54,384 nucleotides of DNA from DASQPR01 sp035713725. Its GTDB lineage: Bacteria > Actinomycetota > Actinomycetes > Mycobacteriales > Micromonosporaceae. Under the pieces are notes generated by a model. The model was not told the origin of the DNA. It did no database searches and saw only the letters and a program-made list of their open reading frames with translations. Location: NCBI GenBank assembly GCA_035713725.1, contig DASTMZ010000221.1, positions 1 to 54,384 of the forward strand, given 5' to 3'. The position numbers and the translations under genes are program-made. The first letter of the stretch is position 1; every line of letters begins with the position of its first letter. Positions 32,869-41,507 of the stretch are shown one piece after another.

Positions 32869-34824
32869 TCAGTCGCCCAGCGCAAGGCGAAACGTGTACG
32901 CCACCCGGCGCCACGCGCTCGTCGGCTCGGACCGCCCGGGCGGCGCGTCGCCCACGCCCGGCTCGAAGTCGACGATCAAGGCATCCTTGACGCCGAAAAC
33001 GGTGTCCGAATCGAGGTACGCGCCGCCGGCCACGAACAGTTGCGTGACCAATCGCCGGTAGCCGGGCGCCGAGATCATGAAATGCAGATGCGGAGCGCGG
33101 TATGGATGACGTCCGGTCGCGGCCAGCATTGCGCCGACCGGACCGTCGGCCGGGATCGGATATTCCGACGGCAGGATCGACCAGAAGCGCACCGCGCCGC
33201 CGCCGTCCGAGACGAACCGCGCGCGCAGCACGGGACCGTCCAGATCCGGAAGCTGTACGTCATAGAAGCCATCGTCGTTGGACTGCCACACGTCGACCGT
33301 CGCGCCAGCGATCGGCTCGCCCGCCGGGCCGGTTACCCGTACGTCCGTCCACAATGGCGTACCGGCGAGACCGTCCGCGATGTCGTGGCCGTGCGGAACC
33401 TCCGGCGGGCCGGCGACATAGAACGGTCCGAGGACCGCCGATGGCGTGGTGTCCGGCGTCCGGGAGTTCGTCAACAGGTCCACCATGCTGGACACCCCGA
33501 GCGTGTCCGAGAGCAGCACGAACTCCTGCCGCTTCTGGTCGGTGAGGTGGCCGGCACGGGTGAGGAAGTCGATCGCGTACGCCCACTCGGCCTCGGTCAG
33601 GTCGTTGTCGTTCGCGAAGCGGTGCAGGTGGCGTACCAGGTCCGTGACGAGCGTCCGGACGCGCGCGTCTGGCGCGTTGGCGAAGCTGGCCACGACCTGG
33701 TCGGTGAGCCACCCGAAGTCTGGGACGCCTTGGTGGACAACGGATGTCGCGGGCACCGGCCTCGTTCCGGCCCAGGCGTCACGGAGTAAGGCGGCGATGC
33801 CCTCGGTGGTCAGCGGCTTCGGGTTCGGGTACGGCCGAGCCGATGCCAGCGCGGCCGCCCGGTCGATGTCGGCCTCGCGGAAACCGATCTCTGCCAGTGA
33901 TGTCGGGCCGCCGAGCGAGCGGACGAGGTCGTACACGCCGGACGGCGCATCGGGCACACTGAGCGCCGTGGCGACGGTGGCCATCGCGTCCGGTGCCGCG
34001 GCGGCGTTGTACGCCATCGCATGCGGCAGCACGACGGTGTGCGTCTCGGCGTGTGGCAGGCCGAATGACCCGCCGAGCGTGTGGCACAGCTTGTGGTGCA
34101 GGCTCATGCCGACCGAGCCGAGACATGTGCCGGCCAGCCACGCGCCGATCAGCGCATCGCTCCGTGCGTCACGGTCGCCGGGATCTGCGACGATGCGCGG
34201 CAGCGCGGAACCGAGTCGCCGCAACGACTCTGCCGCGAGCCGATCCACGACCGGGTTCGCCTGCGGCGAGTAGAGCGCTTCGACGGCGTGCGCCATGGCG
34301 TTGACGCCGCTCGTGACCGACAGCATGACCGGCATGCCGAGGGTGAGATCGACGTCGTAGATGACCGTCTTCGGCGCCACGATCGGGTTCGTCTGAGTCG
34401 TCTTCTCGCCCGCCGACGTCTCACCGAGAAGCGGCGTGACCTCCGATCCGGCGTACGTGGTCGGCACCGCGACGAGCGGCCAGCCGGTGCGCAGTGCGAG
34501 CGCCTTGCCGAGTCCGGTCGAGGAACCGCCGCCGATCGAGACAACGCAGTCCACCGCCGCGTCCCGGGCGATCGCGAGCGCCGCGTCGGTCACCTCCACC
34601 GGTGTGTGCATCGCCACCCCGTCGAAGCGCGCGACCAATCGGTCGCCGAGCGACGCGGCGGCCCGGTCCGCGGCGGATGTCAGGCTCGGGTCGTGGACGA
34701 GCAGCACGCGGGCGGCACCAAGCCGCTGCACCTCGTCGCGGAGCGCGGACAGCGTGCCGGAGCCAAACACGATCCGAACCGGGTTGGCAACATATTCGAA
34801 CCCGCCGTTGGCCACGTCGGCCAT
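32869..34824 (-). CDS. Fused maleylacetate reductase - hydroxyquinol 1,2-dioxygenase
   Basis: A 651-residue two-enzyme fusion. Residues ~5-350 are an iron-type alcohol dehydrogenase of the maleylacetate reductase group: FEYVANPVRIVFGSGTL, SIGGGSSTGLGKALAL, VPTTYAGSEVTPLLGET, HHKLCHTLGGSFGLPHAETH. Residues ~370-651 are an intradiol dioxygenase of the hydroxyquinol type: SAVLGPFYVAGPPEV, WQSNDDGFYDVQ (Fe Tyr), EYPIPADGPVG (Fe Tyr), YRAPHLHFMISAPGY (two Fe His). The dioxygenase opens hydroxyquinol to maleylacetate, which the reductase turns into 3-oxoadipate with NAD(P)H, so one chain performs successive steps. The usual form is two genes. ATG 34824 is chosen over GTG 34845; neither has a clear ribosome site. 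Confidence 0.92.
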   Translation of the reverse strand: MADVANGGFEYVANPVRIVFGSGTLSALRDEVQRLGAARVLLVHDPSLTSAADRAAASLGDRLVARFDGVAMHTPVEVTDAALAIARDAAVDCVVSIGGGSSTGLGKALALRTGWPLVAVPTTYAGSEVTPLLGETSAGEKTTQTNPIVAPKTVIYDVDLTLGMPVMLSVTSGVNAMAHAVEALYSPQANPVVDRLAAESLRRLGSALPRIVADPGDRDARSDALIGAWLAGTCLGSVGMSLHHKLCHTLGGSFGLPHAETHTVVLPHAMAYNAAAAPDAMATVATALSVPDAPSGVYDLVRSLGGPTSLAEIGFREADIDRAAALASARPYPNPKPLTTEGIAALLRDAWAGTRPVPATSVVHQGVPDFGWLTDQVVASFANAPDARVRTLVTDLVRHLHRFANDNDLTEAEWAYAIDFLTRAGHLTDQKRQEFVLLSDTLGVSSMVDLLTNSRTPDTTPSAVLGPFYVAGPPEVPHGHDIADGLAGTPLWTDVRVTGPAGEPIAGATVDVWQSNDDGFYDVQLPDLDGPVLRARFVSDGGGAVRFWSILPSEYPIPADGPVGAMLAATGRHPYRAPHLHFMISAPGYRRLVTQLFVAGGAYLDSDTVFGVKDALIVDFEPGVGDAPPGRSEPTSAWRRVAYTFRLALGD

Positions 34825-34889
34825 GGTAGGCGCCGCGATTGCCACGGCGGTGCGGCGACCGTCACCACGCGAGCGCGGACGAGGCTAGC

Positions 34890-35672
34890 GTGGTTTCCGT
34901 GGCGCGCGTGTGGGTGACCGGGTCGGCGGACGGCATTGGCCTCGCCGCGGCCGTCGCGATGGCCGCCGACGGCCACGAAGTGCTACTGCACGGACGCGAT
35001 GATCGGCGTGCCGCCGACGCGATGGCGGCGGTGTCCGGCGCGATCGGCGCGGTCGCCGGAGATCTCGCGTCGGTGGACGCGGTACGTTCGCTCGCCGGCG
35101 CGGCAAGTGAATACGGCCCGTTCGACGCCGTGATCCACAACGCCGGCGTGATGATGGATGACGGGTCGCGCCGCCCGGTCACCGACGATGGGCTCGAGCT
35201 GACGTTCGCGGTCAACGTGATGGCCCCCTACTTGTTGACGGCGCTGATCCCGCAGACCGGCCGGCTGATCTACCTGTCCTCGGGCCTGCATCTGTCCGGC
35301 CGACCCGATCTCGACGACTGGCAGTGGGAGGGGCGGGCGTACGGCGGGACCCAGGCGTACTGCGACTCGAAGCTCGCCGTGACCGCGCTCGCGTTCGCGG
35401 TGGCCGCGCTCCGCCCGCAGACACTCTCGAACGCCGTCGACCCCGGCTGGGCTCGTACCCGGATGGGTGGCTCCGGTGCGCCGGTGCCGGTCGCGAAGGC
35501 GGCGGCCACACCGGTACGACTGGCCACCGGCACCGACGACGCGGAACGGATCAGCGGGAAGTATTTCAGCCGTGGTGTGCCGCACGCAGCTCATCGACTG
35601 GCTGGTGACCCGGCATTTCAGGGCGCCGTGCGGTCCGCCTGCGAGAAGATCACGGGTACCCCGCTGGGCTAG
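34890..35672 (+). CDS. Short-chain dehydrogenase/reductase (SDR)
   Basis: A 260-residue SDR: VWVTGSADGIGLAAAVAMAADGHEVLLHGR, VIHNAGVM, IYLSSGLHLSG (catalytic Ser), and YCDSKLAV, an offset YxxxK motif whose Tyr and Lys are catalytic. The N-A-V-D-P-G-W-A-R-T segment is typical of retinol-dehydrogenase/protochlorophyllide-reductase-like SDRs. GTG 34890 has GAGG six bases upstream; GTG 34899 is another choice. It is divergent from the hydroxyquinol fusion gene, so a link to aromatic breakdown is possible but unproven. Confidence 0.85.
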   Translation: MVSVARVWVTGSADGIGLAAAVAMAADGHEVLLHGRDDRRAADAMAAVSGAIGAVAGDLASVDAVRSLAGAASEYGPFDAVIHNAGVMMDDGSRRPVTDDGLELTFAVNVMAPYLLTALIPQTGRLIYLSSGLHLSGRPDLDDWQWEGRAYGGTQAYCDSKLAVTALAFAVAALRPQTLSNAVDPGWARTRMGGSGAPVPVAKAAATPVRLATGTDDAERISGKYFSRGVPHAAHRLAGDPAFQGAVRSACEKITGTPLG

Positions 35673-35780
35673 CGCTTGCCTCCGGCGTACCGACGTATCT
35701 GATCTTTGCTCTTGATCTACCCATCCGGCCGCGTTCCCGGGCGTGTGTCGGCCATCGCCGGTATGGTCCGGCTTGGTTGG

Positions 35781-35790
35781 GTTGGCCAAC
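35781..35790. promoter_or_regulatory. Palindrome upstream of the VOC gene
   Basis: GTTGGCCAAC is a perfect 10-bp palindrome 30 bases before the VOC start; flanking GTTG and TAAC extend the symmetry imperfectly. It is a possible operator. Confidence 0.25.
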
Positions 35791-35819
35791 TAACTGGAAC
35801 CACGTCGGAGGTGAGCGAC

Positions 35820-36200
35820 ATGGCGGGCAAGGTTGTGCATTTCGAGGTGCCAGCGGACAACCTCGATCGTGCCCAGAAGTTTTACGCGGACGCGTTCGGC
35901 TGGCAGATCACGCCGATGCCGGAGATGAATTACACGATCGTGCAGACCGGGCCGACCGATCCGAAGGGCGGACCGACCGAACCCGGCATGATCAACGGCG
36001 GCATGATGGCTCGGGACGGCAGCCCCGCGGCCGCGCCCGTGATCACCATTGAGGTTGACGACATCGACGACGCGCTCGCCAGCGTCAAGCGGCACGGCGG
36101 CAAGACCGCGGTCGCCCGGATGCCGGTCGGCGACATGGGCTTCGCGGCCTACTTCGTCGACACCGAGGGCAACACCATGGGGCTCTGGCAGAACACCTGA
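35820..36200 (+). CDS. VOC family (glyoxalase/bleomycin resistance-like) protein
   Basis: A 126-residue single vicinal-oxygen-chelate protein: VVHFEVPADNLDRAQKFYADAFGWQITPMPEMNYTIVQT, then ITIEVDDIDDALASVKRHGGKTAVARMPVGDMGFAAYFVDTEGNTMGLWQ. This pattern matches the small actinobacterial VOC proteins annotated as glyoxalase-like. The metal ligands (His, Glu) are plausible but the activity is unknown. GGAGGTGA seven bases before the ATG is an ideal ribosome binding site. tRNA-Leu follows 106 bases downstream. Confidence 0.87.
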   Translation: MAGKVVHFEVPADNLDRAQKFYADAFGWQITPMPEMNYTIVQTGPTDPKGGPTEPGMINGGMMARDGSPAAAPVITIEVDDIDDALASVKRHGGKTAVARMPVGDMGFAAYFVDTEGNTMGLWQNT

Positions 36201-36306
36201 GTAGCGACCGCCACACCTGCTGTCCACGGTCCGGTGGGAATCCGCAACCGCCCATCGGACCGTGTACAGTGATGGCCCGTGCCGCCTCGCCGCAGCGAGG
36301 CAGCGG

Positions 36307-36391
36307 GTCCGAGTGGCGGAATGGCAGACGCGCTAGCTTGAGGTGCTAGTGCCCTCTAACGGGCGTGGGGGTTCAAGTCCCCCCTCGGACA
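36307..36391 (+). tRNA. tRNA-Leu (anticodon GAG)
   Basis: An 85-nt class II tRNA. Acceptor GTCCGAG (36307-36313) pairs with CTCGGAC (36384-36390); the discriminator is A. The anticodon arm CTAGC-TTGAGGT-GCTAG carries GAG at 36340-36342. The long variable arm TGCCCTCTAACGGGCGT and T arm GGGGG-TTCAAGT-CCCCC complete a leucine tRNA. CCA is not encoded (ACCC follows), so RNase Z and CCA addition are needed. Confidence 0.96.
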
Positions 36392-36458
36392 CCCATCTTG
36401 GTTGAGTTTCGCCGCTCAAGCTGCACGGGCCGCTCCGCGCCTCGAGCGACCCGCACCG

Positions 36459-37502
36459 CTACGGTTTGCCCGCCGGCGCAGCGGAGTGCGACCGGCCGCT
36501 CGATTCCCGGACGATCAACTCCGTTGGGATCAACCTCCGGACGGGTTCACGTGTCTCGGTGTCGATCTGATCGAGCAGGATATTGATCAGCGTCTCCCCG
36601 ATTTGGGGGATCGGCTGGCGCAGCGTGGTGAGCGGCGGCCGGGATCTCTCTGACGCCGGCAGGCCATCGAAGCCCACGATCGCCAGATCGTCCGGTACGG
36701 ACAGGCCACTGTCGTTGATCGCGCGCAGAGCACCCATTGCCATCGTGTCGGACGCGACGAACACCGCGGTCGGCTGCCGGTGCAGAAGCTTACGCATGGC
36801 CGCGTAACCGCCGTCGCGTGACCAGTCACCGAACTCCACGAACTGGGCATCGAGACCGGCGTCGCGCATGCCCGCGGTAAAGCCGTCGTAGCGGTCGATG
36901 CCAGCGATCATCTGTTGTGGTGGCGCAATCGCCGCGATGCTGGTGTGCCCAAGGCCGACGAGATGTTGCACCGCCCGCCGCGCGCCCTCGAAGTTTTCGA
37001 CGTCCGCCCAGCTGACGTCGTCGCGGTGCATCACACGTCCCAGCGAGACCATCGGCAGGTCGCTGTTGGCAACCTCATCCAGGAGCGGGTCGTCCTTGCG
37101 AAGCGCGACAAGCATGAGGCCGTCGACGAGTCGTGGCGACACGACACGCCGGTAGAGCTCAGCCTCCTCCTCTTCGGTCTCGAACAGGAAGAGCGAGAGC
37201 GTCGTGCCCGCCGCGTTGCTGGCGCGGCTGACGCCTCGAATCAGGCGGACGAAGTAAGGGTCCTCGAGAAGCTGCGACACACGCCACGGGATGACCAACC
37301 CGAGGACGCCGGTACGCCGGGAGACCAGCGACCGTGCGGTGTTGCTGGGCCGGAATCCCGTCTCGTCGATGACTTGGAGCACCCTCGCGCGCACCTCGGG
37401 GCGAACGTCGTCGCGTCCGTTCATCACCCGCGAAACCGTGGAGCGTGACACGCCGGCGAGTCGGGCGACGTCCAGGATCGTGAGCTTGCCGGGCTCGCTC
37501 AC
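36459..37502 (-). CDS. LacI family repressor of the sugar-uptake operon
   Basis: A 347-residue repressor. The LacI helix-turn-helix and hinge read LTILDVARLAGVSRSTVSRVMNGRDDVRPEVRARVLQVIDETGFRPSNTARSL, followed by the periplasmic-binding-like domain (TGVLGLVIP, VDGLMLVALRKDDP, AVFVASDTMAMGALRAINDSGLSVPDDLAIVGFDGLPAS). It is the last gene of a run that begins with the sugar-binding protein, so it likely represses that operon through the GGGAACGTTCCC sites at 43009-43045. The GTG start at 37502 gives the standard N-terminus. Confidence 0.9.
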   Translation of the reverse strand: MSEPGKLTILDVARLAGVSRSTVSRVMNGRDDVRPEVRARVLQVIDETGFRPSNTARSLVSRRTGVLGLVIPWRVSQLLEDPYFVRLIRGVSRASNAAGTTLSLFLFETEEEEAELYRRVVSPRLVDGLMLVALRKDDPLLDEVANSDLPMVSLGRVMHRDDVSWADVENFEGARRAVQHLVGLGHTSIAAIAPPQQMIAGIDRYDGFTAGMRDAGLDAQFVEFGDWSRDGGYAAMRKLLHRQPTAVFVASDTMAMGALRAINDSGLSVPDDLAIVGFDGLPASERSRPPLTTLRQPIPQIGETLINILLDQIDTETREPVRRLIPTELIVRESSGRSHSAAPAGKP

Positions 37503-37596
37503 GGCTTGGTCGCTCCCCCGGTTAGCCTTGCCACCACCTGCTGGCCCACCCTGCAGAAGGTACCTGCCGGCGCTGTGAAGCCGTTCAACTCCTCGA

Positions 37597-39642
37597 TCAT
37601 GCCGGTGACGATTGACGATGCGACGCCGGCGAGTACTGATGGACGTCGACGTGTCGAAGACTTTGTCGCCGGCTCACCCAGACCTGCGTCCGGCGGTCTC
37701 CGGACGTGAGGTCGGCGATCGGGCCGGCAGCAAACCGTCGACCGGGCAGCTTGGGCTCGCCGGTCACGTCCGCGTTCATGACCGCCGGAGTGCCGTCGCG
37801 CTCCTCGAAGTTGGCGTCGGCGAACCGGACGCGCTCGAGGTCTCGACCGGTGATGGATTCGAGGCCGACGTGGTCGAACTCAGCCGGCAGGTTCGTCTCA
37901 AGGTAGACAGCGTCGCCCTCGACGACGACCGAGACGGTCGCGGTGGGAAGGACGACCGCGTCGCTTTCACCGGCAAACGGCGCCGCGGTGGCGGCGTAGA
38001 CATTGCTCCGGGCGTACACGGGCTGCTTCACGTCCAGGAACCGCTGGTGGTCGCCGGGCGGCTGCGCGGCGATCCGCGCCATGTATTCCTCGAACGAGGC
38101 CGGGTAGCCGTCGTACCCGCAGGTTCCGGCGACTGCCGAGCCGAAGCCCTCCTGGCCGGCGCCGTACGCGATCGCGGCGTCGCCGCCGGCGAACAAGTTG
38201 CCGACCCAGCGGTCGTCGCCGCCGATGATGAACGCATAGCCGGCGACCTGAGTGCTGTGCGGCCGGTGGTACGGCGTGGCACGGTCCATCACGGACTCGA
38301 GCCGCAGCGTGCCGCAGATCAGGTTGTGTACGAAGGCGCCGCCCTGGCTCCACAACTCCAGCGCGGCCGGCGAGGCGAGGATGTTGTGCTCCACGAGGTA
38401 CGGCCCGTGGCTCACCTCGACGAACAGGTCCCGATTGTTGCCGTGGAACACGTTGCGGGAGATCCGGGTGCCCTGGGTCTGCCAGTCCAGCCAGGTGCCG
38501 AGCGTGCAGTCGTGGATGCGGTTGTGGCGGATCGTCACGTCGATCGCCGCATGCAGCTTGATGCCGGCGATCTCGTACCCATAGAACTCGCGCTTGATGG
38601 CGATGTTGTAGATGTGATTGTCCTCGATCGTCGAGAACACACCGCCCAGGTGGCCGACAATACCGTTCTGGCCGCAGTCGTGAATCGTGTTGCGCCGTAT
38701 GACGTGCGAGCCGATGTGCTCCTTGTCCCAGCCGATGCTCCGGGCGGCGAAGACCGACTCGATCTGGTACTGGTAGCCGGGTTTGTCGCCGCGCACGGTC
38801 GCGTAGTTGTGGCCGGTCGACGACTCCTTGCCGATCGAGATCGCCGAGCACTTCGCGTCGTGGATGTCGTTGTCCTCGATGATCCAGCCCTTGGCCCAGT
38901 TGGGGCCGATCAAGCCGGGCTGGTCGGCGGTCGGCGGGGTCCACGGACAGGCGGCCTGACACAGCTCGAATCCGCGCACGGTGATGTAGTCCAGGTGGTG
39001 CGCGGTCGGAAAGAACACCGCCGGACGCACATTTATCTCTACCAGCTCGGAATTCGGGTCGGCGCCTTGGAAGTTCGCCCAGATCGTCGTCTCGTCGGCG
39101 CGGACTTCCGCGTACCAGACGTATTGGGTCTGCTTCGGGTCGCGGATCGGGTCCGTGACGCCGGTCCAGTCGTCGATCGCCTCGGTGCGTAGCGGCGGAT
39201 CGGCGACGTCGGCCCGCGACGACACCTCGTAGAAGCTGGCCCCGTTGAGGTAGACGTCGCCGAGATGCTTTCGCGCCTCGCCGGGTCGGTCGACGATCCA
39301 GTCGCCGGCGATCTCTTCGGCAAACGGATTGAAGTCGCCGAACAGCGCGTTCGGCACGGTCGTGTGCCACATGCTTCCGGCACCCGGCACCCAGCCGGTG
39401 ATCCGCTCCGATCCCTTGATCACCACATGCTCGCCATCGGCGGCCTCGTACGTGATGCGCCGGGTGTCGCTCAGGCCGCCGCGCTGCGGCTTCACCCACT
39501 CTCGGTATTCCCCGGCATGCACGACCACGGTGTCTCCCGGTTGGGCGACCGCGGCGGCGCCGTTGAGCGTGCGGAACGGCCGCTCGGCAGAACCGTTGGC
39601 GTCATCGGCGCCGGTCACCGCAACGTGGAGTACGGATGTCAT
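37597..39642 (-). CDS. Right-handed parallel beta-helix protein (putative polysaccharide-active enzyme)
   Basis: A 681-residue protein. The N-terminus LHVAVTGADDANGSAERPFRTLNGAAAVAQPGDTVVVHAGEYREWVKPQRGG is the usual opening of pectate-lyase-like or GH141-like beta-helix enzymes. Repeated rungs follow: IIEDNDIHDAKCSAISIG, HVIRRNTIHDCGQNGIVGH, TIEDNHIYNIAIKRE, TIRHNRIHDCTLGTW, RISRNVFHGNNRDLFVE. No signal peptide is seen, so it acts in the cytoplasm, on imported oligosaccharides. It follows the two sugar permeases, and GAAGGAAC precedes the ATG. Whether it is a glycosidase, lyase or epimerase is open. Confidence 0.75.
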   Translation of the reverse strand: MTSVLHVAVTGADDANGSAERPFRTLNGAAAVAQPGDTVVVHAGEYREWVKPQRGGLSDTRRITYEAADGEHVVIKGSERITGWVPGAGSMWHTTVPNALFGDFNPFAEEIAGDWIVDRPGEARKHLGDVYLNGASFYEVSSRADVADPPLRTEAIDDWTGVTDPIRDPKQTQYVWYAEVRADETTIWANFQGADPNSELVEINVRPAVFFPTAHHLDYITVRGFELCQAACPWTPPTADQPGLIGPNWAKGWIIEDNDIHDAKCSAISIGKESSTGHNYATVRGDKPGYQYQIESVFAARSIGWDKEHIGSHVIRRNTIHDCGQNGIVGHLGGVFSTIEDNHIYNIAIKREFYGYEIAGIKLHAAIDVTIRHNRIHDCTLGTWLDWQTQGTRISRNVFHGNNRDLFVEVSHGPYLVEHNILASPAALELWSQGGAFVHNLICGTLRLESVMDRATPYHRPHSTQVAGYAFIIGGDDRWVGNLFAGGDAAIAYGAGQEGFGSAVAGTCGYDGYPASFEEYMARIAAQPPGDHQRFLDVKQPVYARSNVYAATAAPFAGESDAVVLPTATVSVVVEGDAVYLETNLPAEFDHVGLESITGRDLERVRFADANFEERDGTPAVMNADVTGEPKLPGRRFAAGPIADLTSGDRRTQVWVSRRQSLRHVDVHQYSPASHRQSSPA

Positions 39643-39664
39643 ATGGGTGCCGTTCCTTCGGTAG

Positions 39665-40588
39665 TTACTTGCTGAAGCCGGCGGTGAGACCACTCAGTAG
39701 CTGCCGGCGCCCGATGGCGTAGAGAAGGATGATCGGGATCGTGGTAAGCGTGACGGATGCCGTGATGGCCGGAACGTCCACTCCGAACTGGCCCTGGAAG
39801 TTGACCAGAGCCAACGGGATGGTGCGCTTCTCGGGGCTTTGTGTCAGCACTAGCGGCAGGAGGAAGCCGTTCCAGATGCCGAGCGCGTTGTAGATCGTCA
39901 CGGTGACGAGCGCCGGGCGGGTCAGCGGAAACGCAAGCTGCCAGAGGATGCGCCACTCGTTGGCGCCGTCCATGTGCATCGACTCGAACAGCTCGCGCGG
40001 CACGTCCCGGATGAAGTTGCTGAGAACGAGGACGGACAGCGGGATGGCGAACGCGATCGACGGCAGCACGAGGGCGAGCAGGCTGTCGTAGAGCTTGAGG
40101 CGGATGATGATCAGGTAGATCGGGATGATCACCGCTTGGAGCGGAATCGCCAGGCCCATCAGGAACATGCCGTTCGTCCACCGAAGCCAGCGGTTGCCGA
40201 TGCCGCGGATGATCGCGTACGCCGCCATGAACGAGATGACGACCGCCGGGATCACGGCGCCGGCGGTGACGATGACGCTGTTGAGGAAGTACCGGATGAT
40301 CTCGTTGTCGATGACCGTCTTGTAGTTCTCGAACGTCGGATGGCTCGGCGGCGCGAACGTATTGGTGATGAAGTAGTTCGCCTGCGTCTTGAAGCTCGTG
40401 ATGACGATCCAGTAGATCGGGATCATCACGATGAACAGCCAGATCCACCCGAAGGCGCCGCCCGTCCAGTTCAACTTCGACAGCTTGGCCGACAGCTTGC
40501 TGCCGTGGTTGGTTTGCCGGGGAGTCTGGCGCGTCGGCGTGCTGGCGACGTCGACCGTCCGCGTCACATCAGACCCCGTGGTCGTCAC
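39665..40588 (-). CDS. Carbohydrate ABC transporter permease (MalG type)
   Basis: A 307-residue permease with six hydrophobic helices after a ~40-residue cytosolic N-terminus. The EAA loop reads FESMHMDGANEWRILWQLAFPLTRPAL, and the C-terminus RRQLLSGLTAGFSK is typical of MalG-like subunits. It pairs with the upstream MalF-type permease, separated by one base. An ATPase gene is not in the operon, so a shared MsiK-like ATPase encoded elsewhere is likely, as is common in actinobacteria. Confidence 0.92.
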   Translation of the reverse strand: MTTTGSDVTRTVDVASTPTRQTPRQTNHGSKLSAKLSKLNWTGGAFGWIWLFIVMIPIYWIVITSFKTQANYFITNTFAPPSHPTFENYKTVIDNEIIRYFLNSVIVTAGAVIPAVVISFMAAYAIIRGIGNRWLRWTNGMFLMGLAIPLQAVIIPIYLIIIRLKLYDSLLALVLPSIAFAIPLSVLVLSNFIRDVPRELFESMHMDGANEWRILWQLAFPLTRPALVTVTIYNALGIWNGFLLPLVLTQSPEKRTIPLALVNFQGQFGVDVPAITASVTLTTIPIILLYAIGRRQLLSGLTAGFSK

Positions 40589-40589
40589 G

Positions 40590-41507
40590 TCAGGCCCCTT
40601 CCATCATGCTCTCGTCGCCACGGCCACCGAGGCGACGCAGCAGCTGAGCGAGCAGCAGGCCGACCAGGACGAGGATCATGGCAATCACGCTGGCAAGGCC
40701 CATGCGATTGGCCATGAAGCCCTGTTGGTACATCTCCAACGCGAGAGCGCGAGTGGCGTCGCCAGGACCGCCGCCGGTGAGTACGTAGATCAGGTCGAAG
40801 AAGGTCAGCGAGCCCACCACCATCAGCGTCGACGACGTGATGATCGTGTACCTGATCTGCGGCAGCGTGATCGAGAAGAACTGCCGGACCCGTCCGGCGC
40901 CGTCGATCTCCGCCGCCTCATACATGTCGACCGGGATCTGGCGAACCGCGCCTTGGTAAATCAAGGAGTGGAAGGGGATGTATTGCCACGACACGACGAA
41001 GATGAGCACCCCGACGGCGAGCTTGGGGTCGCCTAGCCAGTCCTGCTTGAGCCAACCGATCCCCAGGCCCTCACCGATCCCGAAGTTCGGGTCGAGCAGC
41101 GCCTTGAACGTGATCGAGATGGCCGCCGAGGACAGCAGCAGCGGCAGGAAGTAGAGCACCGCCAGCAGTCCCCGGTACTTCTTGAACGCGGCCAGAAACA
41201 CGCCGATCAGGATGGAGATCGGCGTCTGCACCAGCCACGAGATCGCCATGATCTCGAACGTGACCCACAGCGAATGCAGCAACCCTGGGTCGGCGAGTTC
41301 CGCCCGCCAGCTGGTGAGCCCGGACGGACGGATGACACCGATCCCGTCCCAGGTGGTGAAGGTCAGCAAGAGCACACCGACCAGCGGGATCAGGCCAAAC
41401 GCCGTGAACATCAGCAGCGCGGGGAGCGCCATCCATCCGACGCCGCTCCGCCCGCCGGCGCCAGTGGACGCGTTCACTCGTGCGGCGGGCGGAGCGAGCG
41501 ACGTCAT
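40590..41507 (-). CDS. Carbohydrate ABC transporter permease (MalF/UgpA type)
   Basis: A 305-residue permease. Helix 1 is MALPALLMFTAFGLIPLVGVLLLTF, and the EAA loop is YEAAEIDGAGRVRQFFSITLPQIRYTI, followed by FFDLIYVLTGGGPGDAT, a MalF/UgpA landmark. The ATG at 41507 overlaps the binding-protein stop as ATGA. Together with the MalG-type subunit it forms the membrane channel for the sugar delivered by the lipoprotein. Confidence 0.92.
   Translation of the reverse strand: MTSLAPPAARVNASTGAGGRSGVGWMALPALLMFTAFGLIPLVGVLLLTFTTWDGIGVIRPSGLTSWRAELADPGLLHSLWVTFEIMAISWLVQTPISILIGVFLAAFKKYRGLLAVLYFLPLLLSSAAISITFKALLDPNFGIGEGLGIGWLKQDWLGDPKLAVGVLIFVVSWQYIPFHSLIYQGAVRQIPVDMYEAAEIDGAGRVRQFFSITLPQIRYTIITSSTLMVVGSLTFFDLIYVLTGGGPGDATRALALEMYQQGFMANRMGLASVIAMILVLVGLLLAQLLRRLGGRGDESMMEGA

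Noticed and set aside
37612..39192. 526-residue plus-strand frame
   Set aside because: Antisense to the beta-helix gene, with Val/Asp/Arg-rich composition and no domain.
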